Assembly: GCA_031269535.1 (NCBI GenBank)
Contig: JAISZA010000027.1
Span: 1 to 42,084 of the forward strand
Length of the DNA: 42,084 nt
From: Tannerellaceae bacterium
GTDB lineage: Bacteria; Bacteroidota; Bacteroidia; Bacteroidales; Tannerellaceae
Direction: 5' to 3'
Shown one piece after another: positions 11,601 to 17,036 of the stretch. The notes under the pieces were generated by a model. That model was not told the DNA's origin, ran no database searches, and saw nothing but the letters and a program-made list of their open reading frames with translations. Made by a program: the position numbers and the translations under genes. The stretch's first letter is position 1, and every line of letters begins with the position of its first letter.

Positions 11601-11790
11601 AGCGTTCGACTTCTTCGGGCGCCATTCCTTTGGCTTCGGTCATCACGACCACCGTCGGGGCATTCAGGTCGGGGAATACATCTACTTCCATATTGGATGC
11701 GGTATAGGTTCCCGCCAGCATCAACAGGATAGACGCTACCAAAACAAGCATGCGGTTGTTGAGCGAAAATTTTATTATCTTGTTCAGCAT
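8668..11790 (-). CDS. CusA/CzcA-type heavy-metal efflux RND pump
   Basis: 1040 residues, the full length for the HME-RND family. Twelve membrane helices are expected: one at the N-terminus, a group at about 340-540, and a group at about 860-1020 before the end, separated by two large periplasmic loops. The family signature SSSTTGFSIVWVEF is at 84-97. The TM4 block GSLVDDAIVDVEN (400-412) has acidic residues D404, D405 and D409, placing it in the proton-relay position. The double-Asp form differs from the Cu/Ag CusA type, so divalent metals are at least as likely. Adaptor and channel genes flank it in the same operon. It expels metal ions from periplasm or cytosol using the proton gradient. 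Confidence 0.92.
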   Translation of the reverse strand: MLNKIIKFSLNNRMLVLVASILLMLAGTYTASNMEVDVFPDLNAPTVVVMTEAKGMAPEEVERLVSFPVETALNGATDVRRVRSSSTTGFSIVWVEFNWGTDIYRARQIVSEKLAVVRDALPSNVGNPTLGPQSSILGELMIIGLTADSTSLQDLRTLADWTIRPRLLSTGGVAQVTVLGGEIKEYQILLNPEKMKHYAIGLDEVISAVSEMNQNAAGGVLYEYGNEYIIRAILSTDKIPALGKAVVKTVNDIPVLLENIADVKIGNKAPRLGLASERGKAAVLMTVTKQPATSTLDLTDKLDQSIAGLQPSLPADVRLSSDIFRQARFIDNSISNVQKSLYEGGIFVIIVLFVFLMNVRTTLISLITIPLSLVASILALKLMGLTINTMSLGGMAIAIGSLVDDAIVDVENVFKRLRENREKPKEEQRTVMSVVFDASKEVRMPILNSTLIIVASFVPLFFLSGMEGRMLAPLGIAFIVALFASTLVALTLTPVLCSYLLGKPRKNSDKPEKEPYVVRKLKGGYEKALKWTLNHRRWVLGTTGAVLVATLICFFTLGRSFLPPFNEGSFTINISTLPGISLEESDKMGRIAEDILLSIPEIQTVGRKTGRAELDEHALGVNVSEIEAPFVLSKRPKDEVLAEMRERLKILPGVNIEIGQPISHRIDAMLSGTRANIAIKLFGTDLNKMFTIGNQIKASVQDVEGIADLNVEQQVERPQLKIEPKRELLAKYGITLPEFAEIVNVMLAGEVVSQVYEDNRAFDLTLKVNDDSRASAERIGNLMVDSKGRKIPLGNIADIRSATGPNTINRENVARKIVISANVAGRDLRGVVTDIQEIVNETISLPEGYHIEYGGQFESEQAASRTLLVTSVFSILVIFLLLFNQFRSVTQSLVILLNLPLALIGGVFTLFFSSGIISIPAIIGFISLFGIATRNGMLLISRYNDLQNEGLSVRESVMHGSSDRLNPILMTALTSALALIPLALGGELPGNEIQSPMAKVILGGLLTSTLLNAFIIPVMYLITNKKIVEEEVIRDNEVTQ

Positions 11791-11807
11791 ACGATTTCGT
11801 ATTGAGA

Positions 11808-12995
11808 TTAATGACTATGGCCTTCGGGCATTACCGATGAAGTGGCGGCCAGCTTCACCTGATAGACACCTTGGGTAACTACCTTTTCGCCTGTTTTCAA
11901 CCCCGAAAGGATCTCTACCCTTTCGCCGTCATGCTGTCCAAGCCTTACTTCCTGTTTTCTGTACTCCTCTTCGTCCCATTGTAGGTAAACGAAATACAAT
12001 CCCTGCTCTTCGGTCAGAGCCGATACGGGAACGGAGAGCACGTCGTTTTGCGCGGCCGACAAGAGGTAAACTTCAGTGAACGAACCGGGGATGATATCGC
12101 CGATATTATCAAATTCGAACGTTACGGGGATGTAGAACGATTGCCCGTCGGAGGCTTTGCCGAACGAGAGCAGGCGACCGTTCAGGTCGGACAATTTATA
12201 CAGGGTATTATCGTACGCCATTTTGAAATGGGCGCTGCTGATATTCCGGATGGATTTGAAATAGTTTTCGGAAACTTCCGCCCGTAATTGCAGGCGTTTG
12301 TTTTGCGACACCGTAGCGATGGCCTGCCCTACCGCGACGTAGTCGCCCTGGCTTACCAGGCGGTTTTTTATATACCCCCGGATGGGCGATGTAACCTGTA
12401 CACCGCTTGCCGTGATATCAGAAGCCTGTGCTTCGTAGGCTGTTCTGGCCGTTTCGTAACGCAGGCGGGTTTGCTCGTATTCCTTGGCGGAGATGATATT
12501 GTCTTTCACCAATCCTTCGGCGCGTTGAAACTCCTTTTGAGCGGTTTCGTAGGCAATTTTCGCTTTCGCGGCAGGGTCGCCTTCCGGCAGGTTTTTAGCT
12601 GATACGGTAACGATGGCTTCGCCCGGATGCACAGCCGTTCCTTCGGTAATCGACGGGTTGACGAACGATACAATGCCGTTGGACGTGGCTACAATCGTAA
12701 CTTCATCGCCTTGCGAGGCCTGTATCTGCCCGCTTGTTTTGATAACCTGGCTGAACGTTCCGGGGGCAACGGTTTCGGTCGTCAGTCCGACGGCTTCGGC
12801 CTGTGCCCGGGTAAAAACAATTTCGTCGGAATGGCCTGTCTCCGAAGTTTTGCCGTGATTATGTCCGTCTCCCTCAGTATGTTCATGTTCTTCGCCGTCC
12901 ACATGTTCGTGCGCATCTTTTGTTGATTGATTCGAATGACATCCGCTAAGCAATGCTGCTATTATAATAAAGATAGTTGCTATATATGTTTTCAT
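11808..12995 (-). CDS. CusB/CzcB-type RND adaptor lipoprotein with His-rich N-terminus
   Basis: 395 residues. The lipobox LLSGC puts the lipidated cysteine at residue 19. Residues 29-55 are crowded with His and acidic residues (HEH, HEHTEG, HNHG), and the protein ends in EGHSH; both stretches are likely metal ligands. The body has the barrel-sandwich hybrid and alpha-hairpin order of membrane-fusion proteins (about 90-230) and a beta-barrel plus membrane-proximal domain to the end. It links the RND pump to the TolC-like channel and may hand metal to the pump. The pump gene starts 17 bases downstream. The 133-base gap to the small His-rich gene upstream contains an interspersed repeat. Confidence 0.9.
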   Translation of the reverse strand: MKTYIATIFIIIAALLSGCHSNQSTKDAHEHVDGEEHEHTEGDGHNHGKTSETGHSDEIVFTRAQAEAVGLTTETVAPGTFSQVIKTSGQIQASQGDEVTIVATSNGIVSFVNPSITEGTAVHPGEAIVTVSAKNLPEGDPAAKAKIAYETAQKEFQRAEGLVKDNIISAKEYEQTRLRYETARTAYEAQASDITASGVQVTSPIRGYIKNRLVSQGDYVAVGQAIATVSQNKRLQLRAEVSENYFKSIRNISSAHFKMAYDNTLYKLSDLNGRLLSFGKASDGQSFYIPVTFEFDNIGDIIPGSFTEVYLLSAAQNDVLSVPVSALTEEQGLYFVYLQWDEEEYRKQEVRLGQHDGERVEILSGLKTGEKVVTQGVYQVKLAATSSVMPEGHSH

Positions 12996-13033
12996 TTTTT
13001 TGTTTTTAAAAGTTGAAGTGAAAAAGGAAACAT

Positions 13034-13077
13034 TTCAAATTGTCGCATCGTTCTTTGCGAGAAGTGAAGCAATCCAG
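13034..13077. repeat. Interspersed palindromic repeat, copy B (inside the metal-efflux operon)
   Basis: The 18-base head TTCAAATTGTCGCATCGT (13034-13051) is followed by TTGCGA...GAAGCAATCCAG ending at 13077, which is the reverse-orientation core of the family. A degenerate GGATTGTTTCGG follows at about 13091-13102. It sits between the His-rich gene and the adaptor gene. Copy C carries an identical head on the other side of the His-rich gene. Confidence 0.55.
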
Positions 13078-13128
13078 CCTATGCACACGGGATTGTTTCG
13101 GTCTCCGTCTCCGGATGACGACTGAAAT

Positions 13129-13518
13129 TTAAAAAAGAAAAGCTGGGGGCGCACGAAGGCCGTGGATACGGCTTGTTGTTGCGGATTGGTAAAATGAAAT
13201 ATATTCCCCGTATTCAGGTTGGGTACCGAAATCGTCAATGCTGTAATGCAATAAATCAGCACCGGGGAAAAAAAGGACAGAGTAAATTGTTTCCTTCAGA
13301 ATTTCAGAGGCAATGTAGTCGGATTCGGCAATACAGGATTTTTCGTGTGCCGTGTCTTTCGGTTCATCATTGTGGTCGGTATGCTCATCGGCGGTATGTT
13401 CGCAGTGTTCCATAATCACACAAAAGACCCCCTCGTGGTGATGGTGAGGAAGAATCATAAGCGCTTGTATCAACAAGGTAGCAAATGCAATGAATGATAT
13501 GGATATTTTTCTTTTCAA
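13129..13518 (-). CDS. Small His-rich exported or membrane protein heading the metal-efflux operon (DUF6769-like)
   Basis: I choose the TTG at 13518 as start, giving 129 residues (MKRKISISF...). A longer frame from ATG 13578 would begin upstream of the -7 box at 13550-13543, so its first residues could not be on the transcript. Residues 5-23 are a signal or membrane helix. Then comes HHHHEG (25-30) and a stretch to about residue 62 with nine His and three Cys (C33, C39, C62) among many acidic residues, typical of a metal-binding or sensing segment. The C-terminal half has no motif I recognise. I recall similar proteins (DUF6769) before Bacteroidota metal-efflux genes. Role unknown; a periplasmic metal chaperone or sensor is an inference. 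Confidence 0.65.
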   Translation of the reverse strand: MKRKISISFIAFATLLIQALMILPHHHHEGVFCVIMEHCEHTADEHTDHNDEPKDTAHEKSCIAESDYIASEILKETIYSVLFFPGADLLHYSIDDFGTQPEYGEYISFYQSATTSRIHGLRAPPAFLF

Positions 13519-13542
13519 GCGAAATTCTCTTTTATACGAATG

Positions 13543-13550
13543 CAAAGGTA
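13543..13550 (-). promoter_or_regulatory. -7 box of the metal-efflux operon
   Basis: The minus strand reads TACCTTTG, matching TAnnTTTG, 24 bases before the TTG start at 13518. It is the only good -7 box seen upstream of the four-gene operon. Confidence 0.55.
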
Positions 13551-13562
13551 CAACAAAAATTC

Positions 13563-13577
13563 TGCAACTAAGTTGCA
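13563..13577. promoter_or_regulatory. Perfect 15-bp palindrome, candidate operator of the metal-efflux operon
   Basis: TGCAACTAAGTTGCA is a 7-bp perfect inverted repeat around a single central base. It begins 13 bases upstream of the -7 box and so covers the expected -33 position, where a bound repressor would block transcription. Its form suits a dimeric metal sensor such as a Fur-family protein. No regulator gene is adjacent. Confidence 0.5.
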
Positions 13578-13598
13578 ATCTTATGAGGAGGGGTGCAA

Positions 13599-13680
13599 TT
13601 CAAATTGTCGCATCGTCATTACGGGCCGTCATTGCGAACCTGGAGGGTGAAGCAATCCAGACCGGGCACCCTGGATTGCT
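13599..13680. repeat. Interspersed palindromic repeat, copy C (composite)
   Basis: The same 18-base head as copy B (13599-13616) is followed by CGTCATTGCG...GAAGCAATCCAG at 13627-13660 and a further inverted half-core CTGGATTGCT at 13671-13680. The two half-cores face each other, so the RNA can form a stem. It lies between the efflux operon promoter and the end of the esterase gene. Confidence 0.55.
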
Positions 13681-13707
13681 TTAGAATAAAAACAGAACAT
13701 ACAGAGA

Positions 13708-15123
13708 TTACCATTCATCTGAGCGGAATGAGGATACCGGTAAATTGCCTTCGACGGTGAATAGTTCGGTGGCTGATGTGTCGTCGAAACAGTATCTTAC
13801 AGCAACGGGTTCCGGTACCTGCGGAGAAAAGACATACACTTTATCTCCCGATAAAGCGGCTTTGGCTTCGTGGAAATGCTTGTCTTTGCCGGCGAGTTTA
13901 AAGTTGCGTAATTCTTTGCCCTTCGTTGTCAGGCCGGTAGAAGAGCCGAATAAGTCGAAGCTCACGATGACGACCCGTCCTTCGATATCCACCGATTTCA
14001 CTTCGGGGCTGTGGTAGTGTATTTTTTCCAGGCCGTAAGTCCTGGCTAAAGCCCAGAGAGCCAACCGTTCGCCGGCGTCTTTTTTCTTCGGCGGGTGGAT
14101 GCAGTCGGGGCTTTCGGCGTCCATCAGCACCACCATTCCGGTATTGGGTGTGAGCATCCCTTTAGCCTGCGCTTCGCGGATATATCCCGAATTACGTCCT
14201 CCTCCGTAGTTGTAGGGTGCAATCTGGCAATAATAAAACGGAAATTCGCCGACTCCCCAGATTTCTCGCCATCCGCGCAGCATCTTGTCGAACATTGTCA
14301 CATACAGTTCGGGTTCGTCTCTATTTGATTCGCCTTGGTACCAGATAGCGCCCCGGATGCCGTAGCCTTCAAGGGGTTTGATCATGCCGTTGTACAAGAC
14401 TGTAGGCGAGGCGTTGGGTATCTTGATATCGGTATCGGCTCTGGGGATGGGCTTTCCGGGAATGTCTTTTAAGGATTCGGGAGTCATCCAGGCTTCGATG
14501 CTCGACCCTCCCCAGCTCGTATGAATCAGGCCGACAGGCACATCCAGAGCCTGATTGAGCAATCGCCCGAAGAAATACCCCGTAGCGGTAAAATAGGGGA
14601 CGGTCTGTGCATCCGCTATTTCCCATCTACCCGAGCAATCGTCCTGAGGGCTTGCCTTCGATGCTCTCTGCACGGTGAAACAACGTATCCCGCGGTTGTA
14701 CGAATGGGCAATGGCTTCGGGGCCACCTTCGATGGGCTGATTGTAGAATCCTTTCATCGGCATTTCCATGTTCGATTGTCCCGAACAAATCCAGACTTCG
14801 CCAATCAGGACATTCTTCAGCGACACCGCTTTCCCGTCGCTGATTGTGAGTGTGAACGGAGTATAGGTCGCTTGGGGTGTCTGTACGTTCAGTTTCCAAC
14901 ACCCCTTGCTGTCGCTTTTTGCCGAATACGTTTTTTTATTCCACGAACATGTGACGCTTACATTCGAATGGGCTTTTGCCCAGCCCCATACAGCTACCTG
15001 CGACTGCTGTTGCAATACCATATTGTCGCTGAAAACGGCAGGAAGTTTTATCTCTGCCCTGGCAGGAATAAAAAAAACAGCAAGCAACAAAAAACCGGAA
15101 AACATCTGTGATATCTTTTTCAT
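13708..15123 (-). CDS. Sialate O-acetylesterase (SGNH-type)
   Basis: 471 residues from the ATG at 15123; the signal peptide ends near AEI at residue 24. An upstream in-frame start at 15183 would place unrelated residues ahead of the signal and is rejected. The catalytic serine lies in GEVWICSGQSNMEMP (Ser117), the block I of SGNH esterases that also supplies the oxyanion Asn. Other family blocks are WYQGESN near residue 260 and a late Asp/His region with PDCIHPPKK. The enzyme removes O-acetyl groups from sialic acids (or acetylated sugars) on host glycans in the periplasm. It stands alone here, divergent from the fumarase. Confidence 0.88.
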   Translation of the reverse strand: MKKISQMFSGFLLLAVFFIPARAEIKLPAVFSDNMVLQQQSQVAVWGWAKAHSNVSVTCSWNKKTYSAKSDSKGCWKLNVQTPQATYTPFTLTISDGKAVSLKNVLIGEVWICSGQSNMEMPMKGFYNQPIEGGPEAIAHSYNRGIRCFTVQRASKASPQDDCSGRWEIADAQTVPYFTATGYFFGRLLNQALDVPVGLIHTSWGGSSIEAWMTPESLKDIPGKPIPRADTDIKIPNASPTVLYNGMIKPLEGYGIRGAIWYQGESNRDEPELYVTMFDKMLRGWREIWGVGEFPFYYCQIAPYNYGGGRNSGYIREAQAKGMLTPNTGMVVLMDAESPDCIHPPKKKDAGERLALWALARTYGLEKIHYHSPEVKSVDIEGRVVIVSFDLFGSSTGLTTKGKELRNFKLAGKDKHFHEAKAALSGDKVYVFSPQVPEPVAVRYCFDDTSATELFTVEGNLPVSSFRSDEW

Positions 15124-15170
15124 ATAGACGAAATTAATTTGTTGTAAAAAAAAATGGATTAAAAGTGCTG

Positions 15171-15178
15171 TAAAGATA
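15171..15178 (-). promoter_or_regulatory. Possible -7 box of the sialate O-acetylesterase
   Basis: The minus strand reads TATCTTTA, one base from TAnnTTTG, 47 bases before the ATG at 15123. Weak support. Confidence 0.35.
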
Positions 15179-15214
15179 AACAAAAAACAATTACCCGAAA
15201 ACCGTTATATCTTG

Positions 15215-15233
15215 TTTATTTCGCATTACTTAA
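15215..15233 (+). promoter_or_regulatory. 19-bp motif shared with the trxB upstream region
   Basis: TTTATTTCGCATTACTTAA occurs here on the plus strand and again, exactly, on the minus strand at 31410-31392 before trxB. It ends 12 bases before the -7 box of the fumarase, so it covers the -33 region. Candidate binding site for a shared regulator. Confidence 0.5.
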
Positions 15234-15245
15234 CACCAAAATCCG

Positions 15246-15253
15246 TACTTTTG
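15246..15253 (+). promoter_or_regulatory. -7 box of the fumarase gene
   Basis: TACTTTTG matches TAnnTTTG, 29 bases before the ATG at 15283. An out-of-frame ATG at 15258 is too close to the promoter to be used by the fumarase. Confidence 0.55.
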
Positions 15254-15282
15254 CGGGATGAATTTTAAAAAATTACAGCGAT

Positions 15283-16902
15283 ATGGCAACACCTCCGTTT
15301 AAGTATCAGGAACCTTTTCCGCTGGGAAAGGATACGACTGAGTATTATCTGCTTACAAAAAAGTATGTATCGGTTACTGTGTTCGAAGGGAAAGAAATCC
15401 TTAAAGTCGAACCGGAAGCCTTGACCGTGCTGGCGAATGCCGCCTTCCACGATGTGTCGTTCTTTCTGCGCCCCGGACATCAGGAGCAGGTGACGAAAAT
15501 CCTTTCCGACCCCGAAGCGAGCGACAACGATAAGTTCGTGGCCCTCACCTTCCTGCGCAATGCCGAAGTATCGGCCAAGGGCAAACTCCCCTTCTGCCAG
15601 GATACGGGAACGGCTATCATCGTCGGTAAAAAAGGACAGGAAGTATGGACAGACGGCCGGGACGAAGAAGCCCTCTCGCAGGGCGTGTACCAGACCTATA
15701 CCGGGGAAAACCTGCGTTACTCGCAGAACGCACCTCTGGATATGTATAAGGAGATCAATACCGGCTGCAACCTGCCGGCACAGATCGACCTCTATGCCGT
15801 CGGAGGAGCCGAATATAAATTCCTCTGCATCGCCAAAGGGGGCGGCTCGGCCAATAAGACCTATCTGTATCAGGAAACCAAAGCCCTGCTGACGCCTGAG
15901 AAACTCCTGCCTTTCCTGGTGGATAAGATGAAGACGCTGGGCACGGCTGCCTGCCCTCCCTACCACATTGCCTTTGCCATCGGAGGCACCTCGGCCGAGA
16001 CCAACCTGAAAACAGTCAAGCTGGCTTCGGCGCATTATTACGACTACCTGCCTACGACAGGGAACGAAGGTGGACAGGCCTTCCGCGACATCGAACTGGA
16101 AAAACAGGTGCTCGAAGAAGCGTATAAGATCGGCCTGGGCGCCCAGTTCGGCGGGAAATACTTCGCCCACGACATCCGCATCATCCGCCTGCCCCGTCAC
16201 GGCGCTTCCTGCCCCGTAGGGATGGGCGTATCCTGCTCGGCCGACCGTAATATCAAAGCAAAGATCAACAAAGAAGGCATCTGGATTGAAAAACTGGAGA
16301 CCAACCCCGGACGCCTCATCCCGGAAGAACTGCGCCGTGCAGGCGAAGGAAAGGCGGTGAAAATCAATCTCAACCAGCCGATGGCCGACATACTGAAAGA
16401 ATTAGACAACTATCCGGTAGCCACGCGCCTCTCGCTTTCGGGCACCATCGTAGTCGGGCGCGACATCGCCCATGCCAGACTGAAAGAGCGGATAGACGCC
16501 GGCGAAGGCCTGCCGCAGTACGTGAAAGACCATCCCATTTATTATGCCGGGCCTGCCAAGACGCCGGCCGGCATGGCCTCGGGCTCCTTCGGCCCCACCA
16601 CGGCCGGGCGTATGGACTCGTATGTAGATTTGTTTCAGGCCCACGGCGGCAGCCTGATCATGATTGCCAAAGGGAACCGCAGCCAGGCCGTCACCGACGC
16701 CTGCCGGAAGCACGGCGGATTCTACTTAGGCAGTATCGGCGGCCCCGCAGCCATCCTGGCCCAGGAAAGCATCCGGAAAGTGGAATGCCTGGAATATCCC
16801 GAACTGGGAATGGAAGCGATCTGGAGAATCGAAGTAGAAGACTTCCCGGCCTTTATCTTAGTGGATAATAAAGGTAACGACTTCTTTAAGCAGCTGCCAT
16901 GA
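15283..16902 (+). CDS. Class I fumarate hydratase (FumA/FumB type, Fe-S)
   Basis: 539 residues, with the alpha and beta parts of class I fumarase fused in one chain as in E. coli FumA. The three cysteines expected to hold the [4Fe-4S] cluster lie in [10 protein letters not shown] (~105), NTGCNLPAQ (~164) and CPVGMGVSC (~311-319). The beta part carries [22 protein letters not shown]. It interconverts fumarate and malate, a step in the reductive branch that makes succinate in Bacteroidota, and is oxygen-sensitive. The gene is monocistronic, with its own -7 box and a 19-bp motif upstream that is also found before trxB. The malic enzyme gene of the same pathway lies 15 kb away. Confidence 0.93.
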   Translation: MATPPFKYQEPFPLGKDTTEYYLLTKKYVSVTVFEGKEILKVEPEALTVLANAAFHDVSFFLRPGHQEQVTKILSDPEASDNDKFVALTFLRNAEVSAKGKLPFCQDTGTAIIVGKKGQEVWTDGRDEEALSQGVYQTYTGENLRYSQNAPLDMYKEINTGCNLPAQIDLYAVGGAEYKFLCIAKGGGSANKTYLYQETKALLTPEKLLPFLVDKMKTLGTAACPPYHIAFAIGGTSAETNLKTVKLASAHYYDYLPTTGNEGGQAFRDIELEKQVLEEAYKIGLGAQFGGKYFAHDIRIIRLPRHGASCPVGMGVSCSADRNIKAKINKEGIWIEKLETNPGRLIPEELRRAGEGKAVKINLNQPMADILKELDNYPVATRLSLSGTIVVGRDIAHARLKERIDAGEGLPQYVKDHPIYYAGPAKTPAGMASGSFGPTTAGRMDSYVDLFQAHGGSLIMIAKGNRSQAVTDACRKHGGFYLGSIGGPAAILAQESIRKVECLEYPELGMEAIWRIEVEDFPAFILVDNKGNDFFKQLP

Positions 16903-17003
16903 TTAAACCGGTAGGCAGAGGTGCTGTAACCTACTGACCAGATAATAATGAAAAAAAATATACATTTATGGCAATAAGTAATTATGAATTAAAAGATTAT
17001 TCC

Positions 17004-17011
17004 TATTTTTG
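17004..17011 (+). promoter_or_regulatory. -7 box of the GH3/serine-hydrolase gene
   Basis: TATTTTTG matches TAnnTTTG, 25 bases before the ATG at 17037. The 134-base spacer after the fumarase is AT-rich and otherwise featureless. Confidence 0.5.
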
Positions 17012-17036
17012 ACGAAATTTCTGATGTAGTGAACAG

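Noticed and set aside
13035..13262. A 75-residue minus-strand frame overlapping the His-rich gene end
   Set aside because: Most of it lies in the interspersed repeat and the rest is out of frame with the better-supported gene.
15265..16200. A 311-residue frame antisense to the fumarase
   Set aside because: Same cause as above: no start signal or recognisable protein, fully inside a certain gene and its promoter.
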